A stretch of 64,000 bases of DNA, from contig NC_015318.1 in assembly GCF_000194135.1 (NCBI RefSeq), positions 510,501-574,500 of the forward strand, in the 5' to 3' direction. Under the pieces are notes generated by a model. That model was not told where the DNA came from and made no database searches. It saw only the letters and a program-made list of their open reading frames with translations. Both the position numbers and the translations under genes were made by a program. Within the stretch, counting starts at the first letter, position 1; every line of letters begins with the position of its first letter. Positions 51,299 to 60,402 of this stretch are shown one piece after another. The stretch comes from Hippea maritima DSM 10411 (GTDB lineage Bacteria > Campylobacterota_A > Desulfurellia > Desulfurellales > Hippeaceae).

Positions 51299-53281
51299 AT
51301 GGGAATATTCAAGCTAAAAAGTGATTATGAGCCTGCTGGTGATCAACCTAAAGTTATAAAAGAACTTGTAAATAACCTAAAAAGCGGCGTTAAGTATCAG
51401 GTTTTATTAGGTGTTACAGGAAGCGGAAAAACATTTACCATTGCAAATGTTATAGCCCAGATTGACAAACCTGTTCTGGTTATATCACACAACAAGACAC
51501 TGGCTGCTCAGCTTTACAATGAGTTTTCCGCATTTTTTCCAGAAAATGCTGTTGAGTATTTTATTAGCTATTACGATTACTATCAGCCCGAGGCTTATGT
51601 TCCAAGAACAGATACCTACATAGCCAAGGATTCATCTATCAATGACGAGATAGATAGATTAAAACAAAAAACCGTGATGAGTCTTTTGACCAGAAGGGAT
51701 GTAATTGTTGTAGCGAGTGTTTCCTGTATATACGGGGCGGGTGAGAAGGAGGATTACTCAAAACTTGCCTTTTATGTCAATGTGGGCGATAAACTCTCGC
51801 GCAAAGATATACTTTCAAACTTTGTTGAGCTTTTGTATGTAAGAAACGATATAAATTTTGAGCGCGGCACATTCAGAGTTAGGGGGGATGTGATAGATAT
51901 ATACCCATCCTATATGAGGAATTTGGCTATAAGAATAGAGTTGTTTGATGATGAGGTGGATAGGATTGTAATGTTTGACCCTCTTACCAATAGGGTTGTT
52001 GAGGAGAGAGAGTCTGTTGCGGTATTCCCTGCTAACTTTTTCATTACAACAAAAGAGAAAAAAGAAAGAGCTATAAAATCGATAAAAGAAGAGTTAAAAG
52101 AAAGGATTGAGTATTTCAAAAGCAGGGGTAAACTGCTTGAGGCTCAAAGGATAGAGGAGAGGACGAATTTTGATATTGAGATGATAGAGCAGACCGGCAC
52201 CTGCGCAGGTATTGAAAATTACTCCAGACATTTTTCAAAAAGAGAACCAGGTCAGCCACCAGGGACATTGATAGATTACTTTGGAAATGATTTTTTGGTT
52301 ATAATAGATGAATCCCATGTTACGCTTCCTCAGCTAAAGGGTATGTACAGAGGGGATTACTCCAGAAAAAAGACGCTTGTTGATTACGGATTCAGGCTGC
52401 CCTCTGCATTGGATAACAGACCTCTTAAGTTTGAAGAGCTCATGGAAAGATGGGATCAGGTTATCTTTGTCTCTGCAACCCCTGATGAGTTTGAGGTTAA
52501 CCTATCCAACGGTGTTGTTGTTGAGCAGATTATAAGACCCACAGGCCTTATGGAGCCGCCTGTTGAGGTTAAGCCTATGGATAATGCTGTGGATGATCTG
52601 TATTCTGAGATAAAGGCTGCAACGCAAAAGGGTGGTAAGGTTTTGATAACAACGCTAACCAAAAGGATGGCTGAGGATTTGAGCGAGTATTACAACGAGC
52701 TGGGTTTGAAAACCAAGTATATGCATTCTGAGTTAAACGCTATAGAGAGGGCAAAGATCATAAGCGATTTAAGGAATGATAGGTTTGATTGCATTATCGG
52801 TGTTAACCTTTTAAGGGAAGGGCTTGATATACCTGAGGTGAACTTGGTTGCTATATTGGATGCAGATAAAGAGGGTTTCTTGCGATCAACCACGAGTTTG
52901 ATCCAAACGGCAGGAAGGGCGGCAAGGAATGCAGAATCCAAGGTGATATTCTATGCAAACAAAATGACAGATTCAATGAAGAAAGCTATTGATGAGATAA
53001 AAAGAAGGCGCAAGATTCAGGCAGAATACAACAAAAAGCACGGTATAGAGCCCAAAACGATAGTAAAATCCAAAGATAACAAGATGCTTCAGATGTGTAA
53101 TCTGGATTATATGGATACTTTGGAGGAGTTTGATGTTGGTGTTAAACCCAAAGATATACCAAAGAGGATAAAGCAGCTTCAGAAGCTCCTAAAGGATGCG
53201 GTTAAGAAGATGGATTTTGAATCTGCTATAAAATACAGGGATGAGATAGAGAAACTCAAAAAGCTTGACCTTGAGGTTTAA
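51299..53281 (+). CDS. uvrB: UvrABC excision nuclease subunit B
   Basis: DNA damage verification helicase of nucleotide excision repair. Motifs: GVTGSGKT (Walker A), the beta-hairpin YYDYYQPEAYVP, a DESH box (IIDESHVTLPQ), and a C-terminal UVR domain (about 625-660) that contacts UvrC. At 660 residues it is typical. The ATG directly follows the def stop. Confidence 0.96.
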   Translation: MGIFKLKSDYEPAGDQPKVIKELVNNLKSGVKYQVLLGVTGSGKTFTIANVIAQIDKPVLVISHNKTLAAQLYNEFSAFFPENAVEYFISYYDYYQPEAYVPRTDTYIAKDSSINDEIDRLKQKTVMSLLTRRDVIVVASVSCIYGAGEKEDYSKLAFYVNVGDKLSRKDILSNFVELLYVRNDINFERGTFRVRGDVIDIYPSYMRNLAIRIELFDDEVDRIVMFDPLTNRVVEERESVAVFPANFFITTKEKKERAIKSIKEELKERIEYFKSRGKLLEAQRIEERTNFDIEMIEQTGTCAGIENYSRHFSKREPGQPPGTLIDYFGNDFLVIIDESHVTLPQLKGMYRGDYSRKKTLVDYGFRLPSALDNRPLKFEELMERWDQVIFVSATPDEFEVNLSNGVVVEQIIRPTGLMEPPVEVKPMDNAVDDLYSEIKAATQKGGKVLITTLTKRMAEDLSEYYNELGLKTKYMHSELNAIERAKIISDLRNDRFDCIIGVNLLREGLDIPEVNLVAILDADKEGFLRSTTSLIQTAGRAARNAESKVIFYANKMTDSMKKAIDEIKRRRKIQAEYNKKHGIEPKTIVKSKDNKMLQMCNLDYMDTLEEFDVGVKPKDIPKRIKQLQKLLKDAVKKMDFESAIKYRDEIEKLKKLDLEV

Positions 53282-53320
53282 AGCGTTATTATTTAATCAG
53301 CTCTTTTTGTGGGGGGTAAG

Positions 53321-54037
53321 ATGCTTAAGCTTGAAAATATAAAATATTCCAAAAATTCCAATGAGATCATCAAAGGTATAAACATGGAGTTTGAAGAGGG
53401 GAAGATTTACGGCATAGTGGGAAACAACGGCGTGGGTAAATCTACAATTGGTTATATTATTATGGGTTTGTCGGATTATAAGCCAAACGATGGAAGGATT
53501 TTGCTTGATGGCGAGGATATAACGCAGTTGGATGTTACCCAACGGGCAAAAAAGGGTATATCGTTGTTATGGCAGGAGCCTGCGAGGTTTGAAGGTATAA
53601 CGGTTGAAAATTACCTGAAACTTAACAGGAAGATACCAAGAGAGCAGATAGAGGAGGCTTTGGAGTTTGTCAATCTTGAACCGAACAAATATCTAAAGCG
53701 TTTCGTGGATAAGAAACTCTCAGGTGGTGAGAGGAAAAAGGTGGAGCTTGCAAGCTGCTTGCTTCTAAAACCGAGGTATTTGATAATGGATGAGCCAGAC
53801 AGCGGCATAGATATAATGAGCTTGGATATGATAATAAAGGTGATAAACCGTTTTAAAGAGATGGGAAGCGCTGTTATTGTAATAACGCATAGAAAAGAAA
53901 TAGCCCTGAGTTGCTCTTATTCATATCTTATCTGTGCGGGTAAGGTTTTCTTGGAAGGCACAAGCGATAAGATAGTGGAGTATTACGAGAAAACCTGTGA
54001 TACATGCGGCCACATAAATTACCTGGAGGAAGATTAG
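53321..54037 (+). CDS. SufC-like ABC ATPase (minimal Fe-S assembly)
   Basis: A 238-residue soluble ABC ATPase with GNNGVGKST (Walker A), the signature LSGGERKKVE and the SufC-like MDEPDSGID Walker B. The last 20 residues add CDTCGH, not found in ordinary SufC. ATG 53321 is preferred over GTG 53309 because of GGGGGG upstream. Paired with only one SufB/D-like partner and no sufS, sufE or sufU nearby, it fits the two-gene SmsCB type of Fe-S scaffold. Assignment to SMS is inference. Confidence 0.82.
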   Translation: MLKLENIKYSKNSNEIIKGINMEFEEGKIYGIVGNNGVGKSTIGYIIMGLSDYKPNDGRILLDGEDITQLDVTQRAKKGISLLWQEPARFEGITVENYLKLNRKIPREQIEEALEFVNLEPNKYLKRFVDKKLSGGERKKVELASCLLLKPRYLIMDEPDSGIDIMSLDMIIKVINRFKEMGSAVIVITHRKEIALSCSYSYLICAGKVFLEGTSDKIVEYYEKTCDTCGHINYLEED

Positions 54038-54038
54038 A

Positions 54039-54998
54039 ATGGATATAGTTAAGGGATACGAGAAAGAGTTTGAGCAGCTTGTTGAGATATATGAGAAAAA
54101 TACAAACGATAAAAGTCTAAGAAGCCCCGGTGTTGCAACGATAATAGTAAGCGGCAGTAAGGTTGTAGGTCTGAATAGCGTTAAGGGTATGAAGATAACC
54201 TCTAAAGAGAGGGCTGATGGGCTTGTAATGATAGATGTTGAGATAGAGGATAACACGATAATTCCAGTTCCTGTTCATCTTTGCACCGGTTTTTTGAAAA
54301 AGAGGGGTGAGCAGATACTGAAGTTCAACTACATAATAGGTGATAATGTTAAGGTTAAGTTTAAATCGCATTGCATACTTACAAAGGTTGAAAAATTGCA
54401 CCATTACATGGAAAGTGACATGTATATAGGTAAAAACTCTTTTGTCGTTTATGAGGATGAGCATTTTCACGATGAAAACGGCGGCGTGTTTGTTGAGACT
54501 ATAACAAAGATGAAGGTGGATGAGAATTCATATTTTGCAAGTAAGTTCTATGAAACCAAAACGAGGGTTGGAAGGATCAATGTTGTTATGGATATAGAGC
54601 TTTTGAAGAATGCAAAAGCCAACCTTGAAAGCAAGATATATGGTAGAGAGGATGATATAATTGATATAAGAGAGGTGTTGAGACTAAACGGTGAGTATTC
54701 ATCTGGTATTGCCGCCTCGACCATATTTGCTACAGATAAGACCAAAGCCCATGTTGTAAATGAGGCATACGGTAATGCTGCCTATGCAAGAGGTCATATA
54801 GAGTGTAATGAGATAGTCAAGGGTAGTGGTGTTGAGGTTTCTACGCTGCCACTTTTGAAGGTTTTAGACGATAAAGCAGAGCTTACACATGAGGCCAGCG
54901 TTGGAAGGATAAATCAGGCACAACTTGAGACCCTTATGGCAAAGGGTTTAACAGAAGATGAGGCCGCTGAGTTCATAGTTAATGGCTTGTTGAGCTAA
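54039..54998 (+). CDS. SufB/SufD-like scaffold protein (minimal Fe-S assembly)
   Basis: A 319-residue protein with the right-handed parallel beta-helix pattern of SufB/SufD. It shows the late ASVGRINQAQLETLMAKGLT region where SufB has its conserved EASVGKI-type segment, and HTF-like cysteine and histidine residues (RGHIECNEIVKG). It is about two-thirds of a normal SufB. It starts two bases after the SufC-like gene and ends in TAATG of the next ORF. Probably holds the nascent cluster with the ATPase. Confidence 0.82.
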   Translation: MDIVKGYEKEFEQLVEIYEKNTNDKSLRSPGVATIIVSGSKVVGLNSVKGMKITSKERADGLVMIDVEIEDNTIIPVPVHLCTGFLKKRGEQILKFNYIIGDNVKVKFKSHCILTKVEKLHHYMESDMYIGKNSFVVYEDEHFHDENGGVFVETITKMKVDENSYFASKFYETKTRVGRINVVMDIELLKNAKANLESKIYGREDDIIDIREVLRLNGEYSSGIAASTIFATDKTKAHVVNEAYGNAAYARGHIECNEIVKGSGVEVSTLPLLKVLDDKAELTHEASVGRINQAQLETLMAKGLTEDEAAEFIVNGLLS

Positions 54999-55276
54999 TG
55001 CTTAAGATTTTATTTTTTATTTTTCTGCTTTTTTTATTTGTAACGATATATTCCTTTAAAAAGCGTGTTGATAATATACTTGATGCTATATTTCCTCCAA
55101 AGAATAAAACAAGGCGGAGCAGCAATCAAAATAGCCAGCCTGAGCAGCTTGTAAAATGCGCCAACTGTGGTGTGTATTTGCCAAAGAGCGATGCTGTTAA
55201 AAAGATAAAGCTAAATGGTGAGATAATCTATTTTTGTTCAGAAGCTTGCAAAAGGGAGTATAAAAGCAAAAAATGA
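54998..55276 (+). CDS. Membrane-anchored zinc-finger protein (PP0621-like), 92 aa
   Basis: An N-terminal membrane helix (residues 3-20) and a charged linker are followed by a C-terminal TRASH/MYND-like metal finger: CANCGVYLPKSDAVKK and FCSEACKREY. Related PP0621-type proteins are common but uncharacterised. Coupled to the SufB-like gene by TAATG, so it may bind iron or zinc near the Fe-S scaffold, which is only a suggestion. It overlaps the O-antigen ligase gene by four bases. Confidence 0.75.
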   Translation: MLKILFFIFLLFLFVTIYSFKKRVDNILDAIFPPKNKTRRSSNQNSQPEQLVKCANCGVYLPKSDAVKKIKLNGEIIYFCSEACKREYKSKK

Positions 55277-56499
55277 ATTTTCTCATTCTTTCTGCTATTC
55301 TTTTGAGCATATCTACACCTTTATCTATTGCACTTGATAATGTAGCCATAGGTGTGGGTCTTTTGGGTCTGATATTGTCTTACAAAAAGCTTAAGCCAAA
55401 AGATTTGGATTTTAGGGTTTTGGGTGTTTCAACTGTTGGATTTGTTTCTTCAGTTTTATCTACTGAGCCTGTTTATAGTTTAAAAAATGCGCATTATCTG
55501 TGGCACTTTTTACCGTATTTTATAGCTTCAAGATTTGATAGAAAAAAGATAAAATTAATACTTGTTGTATTGGGGGCGGCATCTGCTATTAGTGGTTTTG
55601 CCGTTATTTTTCAATCCTTTACAGGTATAAGAATAAATCATGTTCATCTGAATGAGTTTTTAAATATACACATTCTCCATTCTCCTATTAGGTCTTCTGG
55701 TGTTTTTGGTAATGCACTAACAACGGGAGGTGTATTGGCGCCATTGATGTTTGTTTATTTTTCCTTATTTTGGTTTGAAGCTGAGAGAAGGTTTAAGATT
55801 TATTATTTAATTGTATTTATTTTTGTTTTTCTCGGATTGGTTTTTAATTTTAGCCGTTCTTATTGGGTTGGTGGTTTAGCTGCTATAGTTGTCTTGCCTT
55901 TTATTTATACAAAAAGCAGGATTGCGAGAATTACGCCTTTAGCTGGTTTTGTTCTGGCTGCTCTTATGTATATTTTTATTCCTTCTGTGCATAAGAGGGT
56001 CCAGAGTATGGTTCATTATAGAAAAGATGTTTCTGCTATGGATAGAATAGTTTTATGGCAGGCAGGAATTGATTTGTATAAAGACTATAATATAAAGAAC
56101 AAACTTATAGGATGCGGAAGTGGCAATCTTTACAGGCATCTGAAACCGTATCTGATTAAAAGGGTTAAAGCTGTTTTTGGTGATAAAGGCATCTCAGCGC
56201 ATTTATTTAGTGCTGTTCATAATGAATATTTACAGATTTTGCTCAAATGGGGTGTTATTGGTCTTATTGTCTGGCTTTATCTGTGGGGTTATGTGTTGTA
56301 TAGGAATGTGATCTTTATAAGAAAAACGGATAATGAGTTTTACAGGGGGATTGTTATAGGTTTGACGATGGGTTTTATTGCCTTTTTGGTAGGTGGTTTT
56401 TTTGAGCATAATGTTGGTGATGCGGAGGTTATAATAAGTGTAATGTTTTTGTTAGGACTTAATAAAAATGTGCTTGACAGTATGGAGGGGGAGAGATGA
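55273..56499 (+). CDS. O-antigen ligase family protein
   Basis: A 408-residue polytopic protein of the WaaL/Wzy superfamily. It has about ten membrane helices and a large periplasmic loop (about 250-310) with [12 protein letters not shown], matching the conserved His of the family (HNxxLQ). It should join O-polysaccharide to lipid A-core or polymerise it. The gene is flanked by unrelated functions. It overlaps tal by ATGA. Confidence 0.85.
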   Translation: MNFLILSAILLSISTPLSIALDNVAIGVGLLGLILSYKKLKPKDLDFRVLGVSTVGFVSSVLSTEPVYSLKNAHYLWHFLPYFIASRFDRKKIKLILVVLGAASAISGFAVIFQSFTGIRINHVHLNEFLNIHILHSPIRSSGVFGNALTTGGVLAPLMFVYFSLFWFEAERRFKIYYLIVFIFVFLGLVFNFSRSYWVGGLAAIVVLPFIYTKSRIARITPLAGFVLAALMYIFIPSVHKRVQSMVHYRKDVSAMDRIVLWQAGIDLYKDYNIKNKLIGCGSGNLYRHLKPYLIKRVKAVFGDKGISAHLFSAVHNEYLQILLKWGVIGLIVWLYLWGYVLYRNVIFIRKTDNEFYRGIVIGLTMGFIAFLVGGFFEHNVGDAEVIISVMFLLGLNKNVLDSMEGER

Positions 56500-57143
56500 A
56501 GTTCTTTTTAGACACTGCAAATGTGGAAAAGATAAGATATTTTGCCGATATGGGGCTTGTGGATGGTGTTACGACAAATCCAAGCCTTATTGCTAAAGAG
56601 GGAAGGGATTTTAAGGAAGTAATAGACGAAATAACAAGGATTGTAGATGGACCTATATCAGCTGAAGTTGTGTCAACTGAGTCTGTTGGCATGGTTGAGG
56701 AGGCTTTAGAACTTGCAAGAATTCATGAAAATATAGTAATAAAAATACCTATGACAAAAGAAGGTATAAAAGCTACTCATCAGCTTGCCTCTGAGGGTGT
56801 AAGGGTAAATATGACGCTTATTTTTTCTCCATCTCAGGCATTATTGGCTGCTAAGGCCGGCGCAAGGTATGTAAGCCCTTTTATCGGTAGGCTTGATGAT
56901 ATATCAACAGATGGGCTTGATATGGTATCAGATATTAGGGCAGTTCTGGATAATTACGACTTTGAGTGTGAGATTATAGCAGCAAGTATTAGACACCCTT
57001 TGCATGTGATTGAGGCTGCAAAGATGGGTGTTGATATAGCAACCATACCGCCTGATGTTATGGATAAGTTGTTTAATCATCCACTGACCGATATAGGCCT
57101 TGATAAATTCTTGAGGGATTGGGAGAATGCCTTTAAGAAATAG
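56496..57143 (+). CDS. tal: Transaldolase (TalC/fructose-6-phosphate aldolase-like)
   Basis: A 215-residue short transaldolase. It shows [20 protein letters not shown] and the Schiff-base Lys in [11 protein letters not shown]. Residue patterns alone do not separate transaldolase from fructose-6-phosphate aldolase, but transaldolase is more common. It connects pentose phosphates (used by KdsD) to glycolysis. It overlaps rdgB by 17 bases. Confidence 0.92.
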   Translation: MKFFLDTANVEKIRYFADMGLVDGVTTNPSLIAKEGRDFKEVIDEITRIVDGPISAEVVSTESVGMVEEALELARIHENIVIKIPMTKEGIKATHQLASEGVRVNMTLIFSPSQALLAAKAGARYVSPFIGRLDDISTDGLDMVSDIRAVLDNYDFECEIIAASIRHPLHVIEAAKMGVDIATIPPDVMDKLFNHPLTDIGLDKFLRDWENAFKK

Positions 57144-57720
57144 CAGAATCATAGTTGTAGCAACGAATAATAAGCACAAACTCAAAGAGATAAAAGAGAT
57201 ATTGAATGATTTTGAGATACTGCCATCCTCTGCTGTGGTTGATAGTTTCAACCCCGAAGAAAGCGGAAAAACATTTTGTGAGAATTCACTTATAAAGGCT
57301 AAGTCTTTGGCTGAATTTACAGATTATCCTGTATTGGCTGATGATTCTGGCCTTGAGGTGTTTTCGTTGAACGGTGAGCCTGGGGTTTATTCTTCAAGGT
57401 ATTCAAAAACAGGCAAGGATGAGGATAACTTAAAAAAACTCATTGAAAGGTTAAAGGGCAAAAAAGACAGATCAGCCAGATTTAGTTGCTGTATGAGTCT
57501 TGTTGTTGATGGTAATGTGATCCAGAGGGAGGGTTATGTTTACGGCAGGATAATAGATCGACCCATAGGGGAAAACGGCTTTGGGTATGATCCTGTCTTT
57601 GTGCCTGATGGTTATGATATAACATTTGCCCAGATGAGCCCAAAACAAAAAAATGCCATATCCCACAGAAGAAGGGCTTTAGCCATGATAAAAGAGGAAC
57701 TGGAGAGAATTTATGGTTAA
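57127..57720 (+). CDS. rdgB: XTP/dITP pyrophosphatase (RdgB/HAM1)
   Basis: Hydrolyses deaminated purine nucleotides so that they do not enter DNA or RNA. Motifs: [19 protein letters not shown] and SHRRRAL. Length 197 is typical. Its start lies inside the tal 3' end, and its stop overlaps the lptA start by eight bases. Confidence 0.93.
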   Translation: MPLRNSRIIVVATNNKHKLKEIKEILNDFEILPSSAVVDSFNPEESGKTFCENSLIKAKSLAEFTDYPVLADDSGLEVFSLNGEPGVYSSRYSKTGKDEDNLKKLIERLKGKKDRSARFSCCMSLVVDGNVIQREGYVYGRIIDRPIGENGFGYDPVFVPDGYDITFAQMSPKQKNAISHRRRALAMIKEELERIYG

Positions 57721-58213
57721 AAAGAGCATTGTGTTTTTAGCTATTTTATTAATAGGTTTAAATGCTTTGGCTGTTAATCCCAAAAGCTACATAAAAAAAG
57801 GCAATATACCCATACATATAACAGCCGATAAACTTACAGCCTTTGATAAAAAAGGCCTTTACATCTTTGAAGGAGGTGTAGTTGCAACAAGGGGGGATGT
57901 TAGGCTAACTTCGGACAAGATGGAGGTTTATAAAGATAAAAAAACCGGCGATATAGGAAAGGTTGTATGTATTGGTCATGTTGTTATTACAAAACAGGAT
58001 AAGAAGGCTACAGGGGATAAGGCTATATATACAGCGTCTGATTCTAAGGTGGTTTTGATTGGGCATGCTAAGGTGGTCTCGGGAAAGAACAATATAACCT
58101 CAGACAGGATTATTTATTACCTTGATAGGGATTATGTTGTTTCTCAATCGGACAATAAAACAAAGAGGGTTGAGGTTATCATATATCCAAATCAGAAAAA
58201 GGGGAGTAAGTAA
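57713..58213 (+). CDS. lptA: LPS transport protein LptA
   Basis: Periplasmic bridge that carries lipopolysaccharide from the inner to the outer membrane. The 166-residue protein has a signal peptide (about residues 1-20, ending ALA) and the OstA/LptA beta-taco pattern (PIHITADKLTAFDKKG, GDVRLTSDKMEVY). LptC and a permease are elsewhere in the window; no lptB follows here, unlike in many proteobacteria. gltX starts right at its stop. Confidence 0.9.
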   Translation: MVKKSIVFLAILLIGLNALAVNPKSYIKKGNIPIHITADKLTAFDKKGLYIFEGGVVATRGDVRLTSDKMEVYKDKKTGDIGKVVCIGHVVITKQDKKATGDKAIYTASDSKVVLIGHAKVVSGKNNITSDRIIYYLDRDYVVSQSDNKTKRVEVIIYPNQKKGSK

Positions 58214-59596
58214 ATGGTTAGAACACGCTTTGCTCCATCTCCTACAGGTCATCTGCACATAGGTGGGCTAAGAACGGCAATTTTTAATTATCTGTTTGCA
58301 AAGGCCAATGGTGGTGAGTTTATTTTAAGGATTGAGGATACAGATAAGGAGCGTTCAAGGGAAGAGTTTACCCAGGCTATCTTAGATGGACTTGAATGGT
58401 GCGGTATAAACTGGGATGATATATGTTATCAAAGTAAAAGAAACGGGATATATGAGAAATATTTAAATAGACTCATAGAAGAGGGTAAGGCTTATAGATG
58501 TTATTGTTCCAAGGAAAGACTTGAAAGGTTAAAAGAAGAGCAGCTAAAAAGGGGAGAAAACCCTCACTATGATGGACACTGCAGAAACCTAAATGAATAT
58601 CCAGAAGATAAGCCATATGTTATAAGAGTTAAGCTACCAGAAGATAATATAGATTTTTTTGACCATCTCCACGGCGATATGCATTTTTCTTATAAGGAGT
58701 TTGATGATTTTATCATAAGGCGATCCGATGGTTCGTTTATGTATAATTTTACAAATGTGGTGGATGATATAGAGTGTGGCATAACCCATGTAATAAGGGG
58801 TGATGACCACCTAACAAACACAGCAAAACAGATTGTGCTTTATAGGTTGTTGGGAGAGAATCCGCCTGAGTATACGCATGTGCCGATGATTTTGGGTGAG
58901 GATAAGACAAGGCTTTCCAAAAGACACGGCGCTAAGAGTGTTTTAGAGTACAAACAGATGGGTATTTTGCCTGTGGCTTTGGTTAATTACCTGTTGAGAT
59001 TGGGTTTTTCATACGGCGATAAGGAGATATTTAGCTTTGATGAGATGGTTAAGTATTTTTCACTTGATAGGCTTAATAAATCTGCTGCTGTTTTCAATCC
59101 TGACAAGCTTATCTGGGTAAACTTTGAGCATATGAAGATGATGAAACCTGAAGAACTTCTTAAGCATTTGAAGCCATTTTTGGATGAGGAGTGTTTTAAC
59201 TTTGATGATAGCTATCTGATTGAGGCTATAAAGACAAGGCAGACCAAAGCCCAAACACTTGTTGAGCTTGCCGATGAGATTAGGTTCTATTGCAAACCTC
59301 CTGAGGATTACGATAAGAAGGCGTTAAAGAAGTATGTAAAAGCCAGCACGAGGGAGTATATAATCTCTCTATTGGAGAAGTTAAAGGATGCAGATTTTTC
59401 TTCTGAGGAGACACTTGAGGCTGTTTTTGAGTCTGTTCTTGAGAGGTTTGATATAAAGATGGTAAAACTCGCCCAGCCAGTTAGAATAGCTTTAACCGGT
59501 AGGGGTATAGGACCTGGAATATACGAGATGCTGATGATTTTGGGGAAAAATGAGACTATTAATCGCTTGGAAAAGTTTTTGAATGCCGTTTTTTGA
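58214..59596 (+). CDS. gltX: Glutamyl-tRNA synthetase
   Basis: Charges tRNA(Glu). It shows TRFAPSPTGHLHIGGLR (HIGG at 15-18), a KMSKS-type RLSKRHG near residue 238 and the C-terminal anticodon-binding helical domain. It has CYCSKERLE cysteines near 95. At 460 residues it is the usual bacterial GltX. Whether it is discriminating or also mischarges tRNA(Gln) cannot be read by eye. The yihY-type gene overlaps its 3' end by 14 bases. Confidence 0.95.
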   Translation: MVRTRFAPSPTGHLHIGGLRTAIFNYLFAKANGGEFILRIEDTDKERSREEFTQAILDGLEWCGINWDDICYQSKRNGIYEKYLNRLIEEGKAYRCYCSKERLERLKEEQLKRGENPHYDGHCRNLNEYPEDKPYVIRVKLPEDNIDFFDHLHGDMHFSYKEFDDFIIRRSDGSFMYNFTNVVDDIECGITHVIRGDDHLTNTAKQIVLYRLLGENPPEYTHVPMILGEDKTRLSKRHGAKSVLEYKQMGILPVALVNYLLRLGFSYGDKEIFSFDEMVKYFSLDRLNKSAAVFNPDKLIWVNFEHMKMMKPEELLKHLKPFLDEECFNFDDSYLIEAIKTRQTKAQTLVELADEIRFYCKPPEDYDKKALKKYVKASTREYIISLLEKLKDADFSSEETLEAVFESVLERFDIKMVKLAQPVRIALTGRGIGPGIYEMLMILGKNETINRLEKFLNAVF

Positions 59597-60347
59597 CATT
59601 AAAGAAGCGCTCCGCATTTATAAAGAGAGACAGGTGCTCTTGTGGAGCGCTTTTCTTACATATCTTACTGTTTTAAACATAGTACCTTTTGTATACTTTT
59701 CTATATTTGTTCTATCTCATTTGCCATTTGTTAGCAAAAAGATACCTTATTTTAAAGGTGCAATTATCAATATTGTTCCTGCTTATTCTGCCAAAGTGAG
59801 CCTGTATTTCGACACATTTTTGAAATCGATTGCGTCTATGGAGCTTTTAAATTCAATAATATTTTCATTGTCGATGATGAGTTTGGTGCTTGGTTTCTTT
59901 AAGGCTATAAGGTACATTCTGGGTGTTGAAAAGAAAATCAATATATTTAAAACCTTTGGATTTGTTCTTCTAAGTATAATAGCTGTAGGGGTTATAATTA
60001 CTATTGCTGTGGCCTTAAGGATCGTTATTCCTGTTTTTATGCCTAAGATTGCCGACGCAGTTTATGTCAGGCTTTTGCCGTTTTTTATATGGTTTGTATT
60101 TTTATTTGCCCTGTTTTATATAACAAAACCAAGAGAACTTAAATTTTTAAATGTAATAGTTGCTTCATTTGTTACAACAGTTGGAGTTTTTTTACTTAAG
60201 GCGGCTCTTGCTGCCTATTTTTCTATATTTTCATATAGTAAGATATACGGGGCTGTTGCTATAGTGCCATCCTTGCTTTTATGGTTATTTTTACTCTGGA
60301 ATGTGATTCTATTTGGTGTTGTAGTGGCAAAGGTTATAAAAATTTGA
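59583..60347 (+). CDS. YihY/BrkB-family membrane protein
   Basis: A 254-residue polytopic protein with about six helices of the YihY/virulence-factor BrkB family, formerly mislabelled ribonuclease BN. The conserved region KIYGAVAIVPSLLLWLFLLW near the C-terminus is typical. Function is unknown. The promoter of htrA overlaps its stop codon. Confidence 0.85.
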   Translation: MPFFDIKEALRIYKERQVLLWSAFLTYLTVLNIVPFVYFSIFVLSHLPFVSKKIPYFKGAIINIVPAYSAKVSLYFDTFLKSIASMELLNSIIFSLSMMSLVLGFFKAIRYILGVEKKINIFKTFGFVLLSIIAVGVIITIAVALRIVIPVFMPKIADAVYVRLLPFFIWFVFLFALFYITKPRELKFLNVIVASFVTTVGVFLLKAALAAYFSIFSYSKIYGAVAIVPSLLLWLFLLWNVILFGVVVAKVIKI

Positions 60348-60371
60348 AAAAAGTCCTTTTAGGGATATTAT
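60344..60371 (+). promoter_or_regulatory. Promoter of htrA
   Basis: TTGAAA (60344-60349), 16 bases, TATTAT (60366-60371). The -35 overlaps the preceding stop codon. The leader would be about 25 bases with AGGAGG before the ATG. Confidence 0.5.
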
Positions 60372-60402
60372 TTAGGTGATAATTTTTTTAGGAGGTGCCC
60401 CT

